Translations under genes and position numbers: made by a program
In this document: piece by piece, positions 1 to 11,460 of the stretch
Layout: the number at the start of each line of letters is the position of its first letter
Position numbering within the stretch: the first letter of the stretch is position 1
Source of the DNA: Nymphaea colorata
Taxonomy: Eukaryota > Streptophyta > Magnoliopsida > Nymphaeales > Nymphaeaceae
Reading direction: 5' to 3'
DNA: 64,000 nt
Assembly (NCBI RefSeq): GCF_008831285.2
Contig: NC_045145.1
Coordinates: forward strand, 23,684,802-23,748,801
Notes under the pieces: generated by a model
The model's input: the letters and a program-made list of their open reading frames with translations, nothing else
Databases searched by the model: none
What the model was told of the DNA's origin: nothing

Positions 1-1676
1 ATTTTTGCCCTCTATCAGTACAAAATGTTTTATAGGTCACCCACATTCTTTTTTCACAAATACTTTAAATTCTTTAAATTTTTCAAAGACTTCTGCTTTT
101 TCAACAAGAAAAAACACCCAACTCATACGAGAAAAATCATCAATGAATAGTAAAAAAATATCTACTATTATTTAGAGATAGAGTTCTTTTTGGTTACAAA
201 TGTCAACATGCACTCATTCTAAAGGAGCTTTCACTCTCCATGCTTTCTCAACTCGAAATGGAAGATGATGTTGTTTTCCATACAAACATGCTTCACAAAT
301 ATCTTCCTTAATGGTACGACGAGGTAAACCAACAACTATTTTTTTTTGCCCCAACAACTTCAGTCCATTGTAGTGCAAGTGTCAATATCTTAATTGCCAT
401 AGCTTAGACACTTTATTCATGTCTGCAACTAAGGCATATGCATCAAAGTATGGAAGCTTAATTGGACATTTTTTTTTTATCATGTGCACTACCATAGGTG
501 GCATGTCAGAATGTTTTTCTTTGATTTCACATACATCATCTTGAAATGAAATTAAATGTCTTTTCTGTGCTAACTGTCCTATAGTTAGCAAGTTATATGT
601 TAATCCAGGTATGTAGAAAGCATCATGTACCAACCTTTTAATTTCATATTTAATTGGTATCTCAATCGTGCCTTTACCATCAATTTGCACATTTTCATTG
701 TCTCCAAGTCAAACTTGTTGCTTCACCGGATCATCAATATGATGAAACAAGTCTTTCTTTCCTATCATATGATTACTGCATCCACTATCCAAAATCCATA
801 CATGATCAATGTTTCTTTTGACTCTCTATGTGTAGAAAACAAGTTACCATCTTCTACTTTCTCTTCCACTACATTAGCGTGTTGTTTTTTGCTTTAACTT
901 AGCAGTATGCTTCAACATGACCATTTCTTTTGCAAAAAACATAGTACCTATTTTTGTGGCCATGTTCTTGATTGTTTATGTCCACGTCAAGATAGCTAAC
1001 TCTATCTCGCCTGCGACTTGCATTCTTTCATTCAGTTGCTCCCTTTCTCTTTTTGCTAAAGTCATCCAACTTGACTTTCCTTGAAATGCTTATTCTACAC
1101 CTTTCTCAGTTGACCTATTCATCCTTTGTTCATGGATTAAAAGAGAACCCAATAATTCATTAGTGGTGTATGTAGTCAAATCCTTAGACTCTTCTATAGC
1201 CGTAACCACATGATCAAATTTAGGTGGTAAACTTCTCAATGTTTTTTCTACAATTTTCTGGTTATTAACACCTCTCCAAAAGTTTTCATCTGATTTATAA
1301 TTTTGAAAGCCCTTAAAAAACATTCTTGGACCAATTCATTGTTTTTCATAAACAATGTCTCAAACACTTTATGGAGAATTTGGAGTTTCACTATTATTAC
1401 CTTTTTATCACCATGATATTCTTCCTTGAGAATAGTCCAAGGAAAGGTAGTCTCACTTACAACTTGTTGAAGAACAAGGGTTTTGAATCATTCTTCCATT
1501 GCTTTCTTGATTCAACTGCCTTTTCTCCTTGTTTGGAGTTCTCTACACTTTCTATATACCCATTCTCCACTAGATCTCAAAGATCTTGTGACAAGAAAAA
1601 AGTCTTCATATTTATGCTAAAAAATCCATAACTGTCAACATTAAATACAGGTATGAGAGATTGAAAATTAGCCATA
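1..1676 (-). pseudogene. Ty1/copia retrotransposon gag-pol, decayed, cut by left edge
   Basis: Read on the minus strand, this is the 5' half of a copia polyprotein. The gag start ATG is at 1676-1674 and is followed by the usual MANFQSLIPVF-type opening. A UBN2-type Gag block (QKIVEKTLRSLPPKFDHVV and HEQRMNR) lies near 1100-1320. A zinc knuckle near 903-945 keeps C, H and the last C, but its first Cys is Tyr. The protease signature WILDSGCSNHM, with the catalytic Asp, is near 735-795. The GAG-pre-integrase block (YIPGLTYNLLTIGQL, then CEACLYGKQHHLPF) is at about 270-640. The start of the integrase core (FLLFIDDFSRMSWVFFL) is near 95-150. Stops at about 709 and 381 and frame breaks in gag show it is dead. 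Reverse transcriptase and RNase H would lie left of base 1. No primer-binding site or LTR could be found on the 5' side. Confidence 0.9.
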
Positions 1677-2564
1677 ATGAACAAAAATTTTCCATAGAAA
1701 TTTTATCAAACAAGTTATGTGCAGAATTGTTTTACCATGCATGCTTTTATTTTTGCACTTTCACTAGCAACCACGGGAACACAATGACACTTAGAATGGA
1801 TCAACCTCGAGCTCTAATACAAGTATTTGCTTAAGGAATGACCTGTCTGCACATCCTCTTCTTGTGCTCATGTGAATGACACAAAATATAATAGAAGAAC
1901 AACACAACATACTAATCCACCACTTGTTTCTACACGTGGTCACAAGGGAATGACACAAGGTAGTAGAAATCTGAACACACCAGAAAAAAAATTTTGAGCA
2001 CACTGAAAATCTTTCTTACACACTTTTAACCGACCCAAAGGGCTATATATATACATGGCACACACAAAAAGACTAACAAAAATAAATCACATAATCATTG
2101 GTGATTTCACTACGGCCATAATTGACATATGCATTATAAAACAAAAACTAAAAAGTAAAGTAGGACAAGCTGAAGAGGCACTTGTCAGGCGCACATTGGT
2201 GTTATTGGGGAACCAAAAAGTTCGATGCTTCACCTTCTTCATGAAGACAGCTGCACGTTTCTTTGCATTAACTTTCATCAGCTTCTTTCATATTGAACCC
2301 ATGAAGCAGAGAGAGCTGAAAACGAACTTAATTAACCGAGTCAATGTAGAGAGATGCCACCCGCTCTCAACTAGTGTTGAGAGAGGAACAACAAAGTTTA
2401 AAACTAAAACAGAAATTAAGTAGAATTAGTAGAAGATAGTAACAAATTCATCAAATCCTGATGGTGAATCCATCAAATCCTGACAGTGGCTAGCTCTTAT
2501 GATGAGATAAGCCTCATTATGAACCATGGAAGCAAGGTCTGGATAACCCAGCGCGCGTGCACAA

Positions 2565-2565
<1 letters not shown>
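1677..2565. other. Upstream flank of copia element, no gene seen
   Basis: A 5' LTR and a primer-binding site would be expected here, but no TGGTATCAGAGC-like site or matching LTR ends were found. The short ORFs present resemble no family I know. Confidence 0.4.
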
Positions 2566-2611
<46 letters not shown>

Positions 2612-2640
2612 TGAAAGAGAGAGAGAGAGAGAGAGAGAGA
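2566..2640. repeat. (CA)n/(GA)n compound microsatellite
   Basis: A CA run passes directly into GA, then a short GT block, then a second GA run. Simple-sequence DNA; ORFs across it are artefacts. Confidence 0.95.
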
Positions 2641-4453
2641 ACAAATCTTTTCTAGAGTCTTTGCTTGGACAAGCCGTCGTTGCTATTCTTACATTTGCAA
2701 AAGCCCTGATAGAGAAAGAAGATATGATGTACGCGTTGACAGAAAGCAGATCGAAGAGTCCAAAATAATGGAAAATACGATTTGTCTATCACTATCATCA
2801 AAGAAAATTATATTCATCCGTCAAAGGCTAAGTCTGAAACTTTCACACTGACTGTTGCTTTCTCAGTAGCGAAAGCGCCTGTAATTGCCGCCGACAACCA
2901 AGAGTTCTGCTTGCACCTAGAGGCCTGCTTCCCCTTCAAAGATCAAATTGGTCCCCGGTTCTTCGTCGTCTGTGCTCATGGGTTCATTTCACCACTTTCT
3001 TGTATGTTTAGTCTCCAAGTTGATTCGCGACCCACACTTGCAGTATAAAATATCTTTCCATCAGGGTATTTTTATTCTTGCTTGTAGGTTTTCATTACTA
3101 TGTCTGATTCTTCTTGTCACCCTCAGGTTCATAGGGAGGGGCTTCAGGGCAAATTTCACAAGCATTGAAGGAAATCGACAGTGTAATGGAACAAACGTTA
3201 GCTGCAATCTGAATCTTGATCCAGTGTAGATCTTATATATTGTCACAAGTATCAGAAATATCTTGAACTTGATTTAATATTTGATATTGTATGTAACAAA
3301 GCAATATATAATGATGGAATATTACTTGTCTACATGTTTTTATAATATACTGATGAAACAATGGTAATGATCGCATCCTCATAGTTAAAGCAAACATTAG
3401 AAGTTTTAGAGGGAAAAACTGCCATATGATCATTACCCTTACAATTTAGTCTCAAGCCTCTATGTTTGGCACTGTCACAAAGTGTCCTGATATTATGACC
3501 ACTTCTGAAACTAGTTGATAATATGTTAAACACCTTTAAGAAAAGGAAGATTTTGAATATTTTCCTTGAAACTTCTAAAACAGGTTCTTTTAAATTACTA
3601 AGCATGTGATCTGCTTTTTTCTCTTTATTTGATGTATTCCAAAACGTTCTCCACTTGTCTTTTTACATTTTCCAAGTAAAATAATAAAAAGGCAGTTTTC
3701 TTTTCTGCCTATTATGCTTTTCAATTTGTAGAACTTCGTAGATATTCCCAACAATTGCCTGAGGAGAACCATGCCTTTAGGGTCCGTGTATTAGAATGTC
3801 GACATTATCCGATAGATGATAGCGAAAACATCCCTCCTCCCATTAAGGGAACCAGTGAAACAAGCATCTTCTGTCCTTTTATCATGTACAGGGCTACCAT
3901 TTTTTTTTCAGTAAACTGGAGTTCTATCCCGATCTTGTAGGGACAGAAACACACTAGAGCTTATGATAACATTTTTCATTTCTTTTCCCTCATATTTCCA
4001 TATATTTATAGTTTTGCTATCATAGAGTCAGAATCTTTGTAAAATATTAAAATTTTTGGAATTAATCTAAACGTAGAATGATGTTTTATTACTTTTACAT
4101 CTTAAGAAATAATTGTGCATGAAGTATCAGTTATTAGATTGATAATTTCACATATGTAGGAGGAGAGATGGCTCTAATTCATCGTCGACCACAGGAGGAT
4201 TTGAAGTAGCATTTTTGCATAGCACGGGAATCACCAGGTTTGAGCTAGTGTTTCCTTGATTGAACCTTTTCTTTCCTCCAAATGTTTTATTTAATTTGGA
4301 AGAACTATCTTTCGATATTGTCAAGTTTCATGTGGTCCTTGTAGTAGAGATGATGACCACTCTGGCAAGCCCCCATGTAAACCAATCAAGGAGCAAGATT
4401 TCTAGCTAGTCTGTTGGACACTGGAACTACTGCAGCTGTCAGGTCAAGGAGGC
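2641..4453. other. Region upstream of the sigma-factor exons, unresolved
   Basis: The N-terminal exons of the sigma-factor gene should lie here, since plant sigma factors carry a long, poorly conserved N-terminal region with a plastid transit peptide. Several short plus-strand ORFs exist (for example 2782-3048 and 3755-3940), but none has a motif that ties it to the gene. Confidence 0.3.
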
Positions 4454-6296
4454 TTGTTGAGGGAAAATCTAAGAATGGAGAGAAGAAAATGGAACTCTAA
4501 TAAACCTTCTAAAACTCCCACTAGTATAAATCAAGAAATAACTATGTGGCTAGTTAATAAAGGAAAACCAAGGTTGCAAGTAAAAGCTAGAAGGTTATCA
4601 GTCATTGAAGAAGCAGAGATTTCATCTTCAGTTAAGGTCTGTTTTTTGCTGTATGAACAGTTGTTTACTTGGAGGATTATTGTGGAAAAGAGAATATTCC
4701 AAGGTAAAAACTAGGGAATACTACAAAATGGGAGTGGCATTTTATTCGCTGAACAGCTTTGGTCCATTAAGTAGTTTAATTTGTTAAATTTGATAGCCTA
4801 ATTCTGTCCAATTTTCCCTTCTCCTTTGTGTCCTAGAAGGACTGATCTGCTTACATGCACTTACAAGTGACAAACACTTAATTTATGTAATCTTCGATAT
4901 TTTCATGCTTCCAGGAACTCGTGCGAGTGGAAAAAGCAAGAGGTTCTATGAGAAAGGTGTTTGGGCGGAAGCCAACAAGGGGCGAACTATCCAAGGTTGT
5001 AGGATCTGAAATCAGTGCCATGCGATCATCACTAAAGACGGGATGATATAGTAAACATACACTATTAAGCAATTCCATGTGTCTTATTAGATCTATCGCA
5101 TCAGAACATCAGGGTAGAGGTATTGCCATCGAGGATCATGTTCAGGTTTGCCATATGAATATTAGTTGGACAACTGTTTTTCCTGTATATTGCTACTGCT
5201 GTACTTTATGGAAAATGACTTCTTCCCATGTGTTTATTGCTGAGTCATGGTTATTTGTTGTATGGTGCTTCAATTTTGTTGTACGTCTGGAAAGTGGCTA
5301 GCTAAGTGGTTGTTTAGAGTATCCTTTTGATATACAAATGACAAAAACTACTTCCATGGCAGGCTGGTGTCCTGTTGCTCTTGTGGGGGATTAATAAATT
5401 TGATCATTCACGAGGATACCGTCTCTCAACTTACTCATATTGGTGGATCAGGGATGGCATAACAAAGCGGTTGTGAGATACTCGAGGCTGAGCCGTCTGC
5501 CTGTATGAAATTCTCTTCACATTTTTTTTCTTGTTTTTGGAAGGCAACATGGCTTTCTGGAAAGTGGTTGTAATATGAGCAACTATTGATGTGAATCTAT
5601 CAACGTTTTACGGAGGCATGTATATACACTGATTACCCGTGTTCGGAAAACAAATAAGCTATTTCTGAAAAATGCTGGAAGGTTTCTAAGACGGGATGAT
5701 GTTGCTGAAATTATTGTCTGTTGAAAATTTATCAATGGTTTTACAGGCCTCTAAGGATCCAGTTTCTCTAGATCAACCATTTCACAGGGTCTCCTACACT
5801 GCACACATGGTCAAATTTACAACATACAGTTCTTATTTTTTGACGTATGTTTTGTACATAATAATATTTTGTCATACGTAGGCCTAGATTTTCATGAAGT
5901 GGGTCTCTGTTTGCATCTATTTTGTCATACGTAGGCCTAGATTTTCATGAAGTGGGTCTCTGTTTGTGGCAGTCTCTTAACTATGTTTATGGTTCTGTAA
6001 TGCAGCACTTGGTTCCTGATGAAGATGATGAAACTTCCACAGAAATGTTCATGAGAGAGCTTCTACGTGAAGAGATGACTAAACTGATTGGATCTATTAG
6101 TCCCAGAGAAGATGAAGTGTTGAGGTATAGATATGACTTCCAGAACGGCAGAACAATGACACTGGATGAGATTGGCAGTATTTTTAATGTCTCGAAGCAG
6201 AGGATTGGACAGATTGAGTCTAGTGCTCTTGATAAACTTAAGCAATATGGCTGCCTTCACAGCTTGAGACATTTTCTTTATAAGGACAGTGTTTGA
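4454..6296 (+). pseudogene. Plastid-type RNA polymerase sigma factor, multi-exon pseudogene
   Basis: Plant nuclear SIG genes encode sigma-70 factors that direct the bacterial-type plastid RNA polymerase to promoters. Recognised exons, all on the plus strand, begin with one ending at 4636 (KARRLSVIEEAEISSSVK, donor GT at 4637). Exon 4915-5145 carries ELVRVEKARGSMRKVFGRKP, the start of region 2. Exon 5363-5502 carries region 2.3-2.4 (INKFDHSRGYRLSTYSYWWI). Exon ~5616-5790 carries region 3 (ASKDPVSLDQPF). Exon 6006-6296 carries region 4 with the helix-turn-helix (TMTLDEIGSIFNVSKQRIGQ) and the stop at 6294-6296. Decay is clear: stops in the 4915 exon, a frame break near 5475 and a small deletion with frameshift near 5722. 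The last exon is open. The SIG subtype cannot be assigned. Assembly error is an unlikely alternative, because the breaks are many and separate. Confidence 0.88.
5866..5967 (+). repeat. 53 bp tandem duplication in the last sigma-factor intron
   Basis: A 53 bp unit starting ATTTTGTCATACGTAGGC (5866-5918) is followed at once by a second copy (5919-5967). It lies just upstream of the splice acceptor of the region 4 exon, so it is intronic. Confidence 0.9.
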
Positions 6297-6978
6297 AATG
6301 GAATACTTTGTATATGAAATGGGAATTCACCTGCTCGTATTACAGTAGCTATTTCCTAACCAGTCTCACTTTTTTTAACTGCGGGCCTTCAAATGAACTC
6401 CATGGAAGCTGAATACGTCAATCTTGCTTGGATAAGAAGGCGAAAATATGGACATTGGTGCACTCCTAATTCTAATGCGGAATCTAATATGGTAGTTCTA
6501 TCAAATGAAACTACCATATTAGATTCCGCATTAGAATTAGGAGTGCACCAATCTCCATATTTTCGCCTTCTTATCCAAGCAAGATTGACGTATTCAGCTT
6601 CCATGGAGTTCATTTGAAGGCTCGCAGTTAAAAAAAGTGAGACTGGTTAGGAAATAGCTACTATAATACGAGCAGGTGAATTCCCATTTCATATACAAAA
6701 TATCCCATTTCAAACACTGTCCTTATAAAGAAAATGCCTCAAGCTGTGAAGGCAGCCATATTGCTTAAGTTTATCAAGAGCACTAGACTCAATCTGTCCA
6801 ATCCTCTGCTTTGAGACTTTAAAAATACTGCCAATCTCATCCAGTGTCATTGTTCTGTCGTTCTGGAAGTCATATCTATACCTCAACACTTCTGCTTCTC
6901 TGGAACTAATAGATCCAATCAGTTTAGTAATCTCTTCACATAGAAGCTCACTCATGAACATTTCTGTGGCAGTTTCAG
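6028..6978. repeat. Near-perfect ~470 bp inverted repeat made from the sigma-factor 3' end
   Basis: The left arm 6028-6497 and right arm 6509-6978 are reverse complements with only scattered mismatches. The symmetry centre is near 6503 and the spacer is about 11 bases between GGTAGTT and AACTACC. Each arm holds the region 4 exon followed by the same 3' flank, so the copies lie tail to tail. A read-through RNA would fold into a hairpin with a ~470 bp stem. The mirrored ORFs at 6389-6613 and 6393-6617 only reflect this symmetry. Confidence 0.95.
6710..6978 (-). pseudogene. Inverted copy of the sigma-factor region 4 exon
   Basis: The minus strand encodes the same terminal domain as the plus-strand copy (TMTLDEIGSIFKVSKQRIGQ, ending in FLYKDSV) without a stop. 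Homology to the sigma gene ends near 6978. The frame stays open upstream to an ATG at 7282, adding about 100 codons of unrelated, Cys- and His-rich sequence (SRCCAHPRQSKQDEMC) and giving a 190-codon ORF. Regions 2 and 3 are absent, so it cannot be a working sigma factor. It could encode a DNA-binding fragment only if transcribed. Substitutions between the two copies (for example SPREDEV against SSREAEV) show that the duplication is not brand new. Confidence 0.85.
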
Positions 6979-7299
6979 ACAAGTGCAAGTGGAGCAGACT
7001 GGCACAAGACAAATAATCCCGCAGACCTGAATATATCTGTGAATTAGCGAGGTCTGCCTTAACCATATTCTGACCATCTCCGTGCTTCTTACAACACTTG
7101 CGGTGCTGATCACCATTGGATCGTGCATTGCACATCTCATCTTGCTTTGACTGGCGAGGATGAGCACAACATCTGCTCCCCATCCTCCTCTCACACGTAT
7201 ATTTGGACAAAAAAATTAGTGGTTTTTTTCGATAGTTGTAATAAGATTTGAGCTGTTTATGGTTATTTGAGTACTCTTCCATACCATTTTGAATCTCAT

Positions 7300-7565
7300 G
7301 CTCGCAGGTTGTTATGATGTTTAAATTTTATTATGTTCTAGGTTCTCACTCCGTGAATGATCATGCTGGCATATCAAGGTACCAGTCTGCGAGCAGGGCC
7401 TATTCTGAGAGAGTAGATGATGCCATTATTTTGGTTCTGCCTTTGGGGGGCCTTTTACTGTATAAATGCTTCACGTTTTGGTTTAGAATGTGATACATGT
7501 AAATATAGGTGATGCTTGGTGGACTATAGCTCACATTTATAATATGATGTTTCTATAAATTGTCT
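7300..7565 (+). repeat. Dispersed repeat, inverted partner at 11215-11460
   Basis: The reverse complement of this stretch matches 11215-11460 over about 250 bases, including the AACCAAAAC and CACCAAGCATCACCTATAT blocks, with moderate divergence. It abuts the inverted sigma-factor copy. No coding content was recognised. Confidence 0.85.
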
Positions 7566-9204
7566 TATTTCATTATGCATTATTGCACTCATGTGTTGCT
7601 TTTATATGGTAGAGCATTACCTGCTTAGGACAAATCGTATTATGTACCAACCACGCAATTAAGAAACTTTTATGCTATTTACATAGATGATTTTAATGCT
7701 ATGACAAGCCCAAATGTTAAAACATATAGGTACCCTAACCCTTCTTCATGTGCAGACTTTGCAAAATTTTTACATCACTGTTGCCTAGGGTGGAACACTG
7801 GTTAGACAAGTAAATAGAGCCTGTATGTTGTTTTTATGACAAAAGTTTGAGGGGGAAGCCAATTTAAAGAATTTACAGGCCAACTGCTTTATGCAATTAT
7901 ATCTACCAAATAATATGAAAAATTAAGTGGAATAGAATACACAATATTCCTACAACAACAACATATCGGCACTGACCTGCACAAAGTTAGATTGCAGATC
8001 ACGTATAAGAGATATTTGAAAGGATCATGACGTTGGTGATTAGGAATTGATGAGGTTGGTTACATGCTAAAATGGGAAGTGTGAAAAAAGGTTAGAGAGT
8101 TAAATTATTGACTGATCATTCAGAAAAGCGTCTTCTATTATATCAGGTGCAAAATGAATTATTGGGAAGAATCAAGGCGTCCATTGATATTTCATTTGAG
8201 GAAGCTCTAATTCAGTACAATGATGAAGGCATACGAGTGTTCCCCTCCACATGGATTCACCACATGATCTTAAGATACATCTGGATAGGAAGGGAGAGTC
8301 GACTTTCAAAAAGTATAAATACTAGATACATATGGGGTACTTATTTAGAAAAATCTGAATTCGAATTTACGAATCTCCCTGGTTATTTACTTCACATCTA
8401 CTCTCGAATGTCATATGAATCCTATCTGATTTCATTATCAGTTAGGCATTTTTTTCATACTTAAATTTTTAAAACAATTCAATCGGTTTATTTTTTTTGG
8501 AACCTGATCATTTTGAACAATTCAATCAGATATCTATCCAAATCCATTACATTGACATTCTTTAGAAAAATAAAAAAATTGAAACAAAGGTAAAATAAAT
8601 TAATTTCAAGAATGTTTAACACCCAACCGCATGTAAGAAAGCTCTCTCCCTCTCTCCTTTTTTTAATCCAACAATTTATAGCAATATCAGACCCCACACA
8701 AATGCAGAAGTGCAGTCAATGTAGTACGAGTCCGAAGGCACCAGAAGCGATGGAGGAAGATATAAGCAACCTTCACATCACGACCTTCAGCTATGATCCT
8801 TATCTTCTATCGCTGCACATAAACCAACTGGTTTCCACCGTTTGCCATGTTCCACCTTCTTGTTTCACTCATTGGAAATATGAAATTGAAAAAAAGTTTT
8901 TAGAAACTTATTTTAAGAATTGAAGGAATAAAAAGAAAATGCAGATTTTCAAAAAGTAAACTTAAATCATATGCTAGATAATTCTATTATTTTCTGGATT
9001 CATATTCAATTGAGAGACAAGGAAAAAGATAGAGCAGGGGAGGGGCAAAAACCGGTTTACTTGGATTCTGCAAAGAATCAAACGGAGGACTTGGTTACTA
9101 TATGCCACCTAACGTAACTGGTTGCACTACCTGTAAGAAGAGAGAGAGACTCAAAAAACGGACATGGAGCCTTTTTTTTTAATATTTATTTTTCTGTTTC
9201 TATT
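7566..9204. other. Intergenic, nothing recognised
   Basis: AT-rich DNA. ORFs at 8108-8464 and 8612-8923 (118 and 103 codons) show no known motif and no splice-site support. They are probably chance. Confidence 0.4.
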
Positions 9205-10285
9205 AACCGTCAATTTAGAAAAAAAATAGAAGGCTGAAGAGTTTTCTTATAAGTTTGCCACCTAAAGGCACATACCAATTTCTATATCTATGTAACGTGT
9301 ATCTGTTTTGGATTTGCACTTAGAAAAAAGGAAATGGAGCATTTTCAATAGTGTTTCTATTAACCTTCAATTTAGAAAAAGTAGAAGGCTGAAGTGGATA
9401 AGTTAAGCACTTAAAGGCACATACTAAACCAATTTCTATATCCACGTGTATGTGAAGTGTTTTACATTTTCACTTAAAAAAAAGGAGATGGACCATTTCT
9501 ACGAGACCTACATCACTACTAAGTAAATATCCATTTTTTATGTTAATATACATCCAGCCATACTTTCCTTTCTTAGCTTTCCCATCTAAGTACCTATTTT
9601 GAACCAATAGAGCAGTAAAAACAAGAAATTTTGAAGACCTATACTAGCTTTTGTTACTTTCGTGTATGAAATAGCATCATACTGAAAAGTGAAAACACAA
9701 AAATAGTGAGAAGCAATGCATAACAACACAAACAAGGAGAATTGTACATTGAGTTGTGGAACTCATACATGTGGCTTTGAACATTGAAGAATGTATAGTA
9801 CTAAGGTTGAAGAATATGGCTTTGGATGGTCACCAATATGAAGCAATGGGTGCTTTATAGTACATAATATGTGATGCTGTTAGGAAATAATCATTAATGG
9901 TAGGTAACCAAATAAGAAATGAGGGAAAATATAAAAATATTTTTTTTTCCTTTTTTAAAACAGAGAAAAATCGTAAACTTTGGATTCTATCATCTTCACT
10001 TATTATGACAATCGATGCTATCCATTTTTTAGTTTGTTTTTCCAATCTTTCATGATTAATGTCAATGAGTGTCAAATTTGATTATCTATGTGGGCAAAGT
10101 TTATAAAGATTTTTTTTTTCCTCCCTTACAAAGCAAAAATTGATTGGTAGGATTGTATATAGTTAGAAAAATGTCATTATATAGTTGGAATACTTGAAAA
10201 ACAAAAGGGGAAGATGATAAAAGGGAATCGTTGCTGCATATTTTTTTTCTAGTCATGGGTAAGTACCTACCCAAATGGTTGGGCA
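9205..10285 (+). repeat. 1.1 kb dispersed non-coding repeat, copy 1
   Basis: Colinear with 31985-33050 over the whole length. It opens with a CAATTTAGAAAAA...AGAAGGCTGAAG...AAAGGCACATAC block that is itself repeated about 155 bp further on (near 9368). The rest is AT-rich with no coding potential. The match stops after AAGTACCTACCCAAATG. It may be a non-autonomous transposon or the remnant of a larger one; terminal inverted repeats and target duplications were not found. Confidence 0.85.
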
Positions 10286-11214
10286 TGATGCCCCGTGCCA
10301 CCAAGTAGAAAATACATTGTCAAATTCACTAATAAATAATGGAAAAATGCAATAATTGATATGTTTAAACTAAAAGCAAATGTAATGCTACCATCACTGC
10401 ATTGAAACTAATCGACTTGGAAAATAAGAACTTCTCAATTTGGTAAATGTGTTAAGTCTTGCATTTAATTTTCCAAGGGAAATAAAAATGCGATTCTTTT
10501 TGGTTCACAAATAACTTGTATTGGTAAATGTGAGGCCATATGTTTCCACATAATTCTCCTCACTATAGTGGTTATTTATCCTTTATTAAGTTTTTAAGTC
10601 CGTCCTTATCTTTTCTTTTCATCTACACAAGTTTTATTTTTTAGGTTAAGGCTGTTCAGATGCAAAGCTGTTGGGAGATGGCAACCTTCCCTTTCATTAA
10701 TAAAAAATTTTAAAATAAAAATACATCCTTGAAAAATAAAGTGATTGAATACTAGCCCAAAGGTTATGCCAAAGGATCAACAAAAGGCTTAAAGGCCTTC
10801 TTTGGAGGATTTACAACTCCTAATTATAATCGTGTTCTTAGCCATATGTAGGGGCGAGTACCTCATGCCTTGCCTTTTATCAATTCTGAATTGTTTGTTG
10901 CAACCTTTGCTTCCAACAACTATGTTCAAGGGATGTCAAAGGATCAAATTCGATTGGGATAAACTCATAATCATATCCATTCTTTTGGATATTCACATGC
11001 TCAGATTCGAATTCATATTAAAATACAAACCGAAAAAAAAAAGTCATACCTGAATTTGAATGTGAATCTGGGTTCATCATAGCATTTGAATTATCTATTT
11101 GAATAGTATGAAAGTTGCTTAATTTCATTGTTGGTACATAATAGGATTTGTCGTAAGCAGATAGTGTTCTCTAGCATATAAAAGCAAAGCAGGAGTCTAA
11201 TAACGTATGATGAA
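10286..11214. other. Intergenic, nothing recognised
   Basis: AT-rich with short ORFs of no known family. Around 10960-11090 there is TTCGAATTC/TGGATATTC-rich DNA, related to degenerate repeats also seen near 33.5, 35.5, 53.1 and 61.4 kb. Confidence 0.4.
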
Positions 11215-11460
11215 ATAAGAAAAATTTATAGAAACAACATCATTTTATAAGTATGAGCTATAGTACACCAAGCATCACCTATATATGCAAATATCACATT
11301 CTAAACCAAAACATGAGGCATATATACACCAAAAGCCCTCCAAAGGCAAAACTGAAATAATGTTATCATCCACTCTCTCATAACACTCTCGTAGAATATT
11401 CGCCTAGTAACAACCTAGAAGATAATAAGATTTAAATATCATAACAACTTGTGAGTATGA
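11215..11460 (-). repeat. Inverted partner of the 7.3 kb repeat
   Basis: Reverse complement of 7300-7565. The two copies point toward each other across about 3.6 kb that includes the first copy of the 1.1 kb repeat. Confidence 0.85.

Noticed and set aside
1677-2300. 5' LTR and primer-binding site of the copia element
   Set aside because: No TGGTATCAGAGC-type site and no LTR ends could be found next to the gag start.
6389-6617. Two near-identical 74-codon ORFs on opposite strands
   Set aside because: They are the same palindromic sequence read both ways. Symmetry, not two genes.
8108-8464. 118-codon ORF as a gene
   Set aside because: No known motif, no homologous copy in the window and no splice or promoter support.
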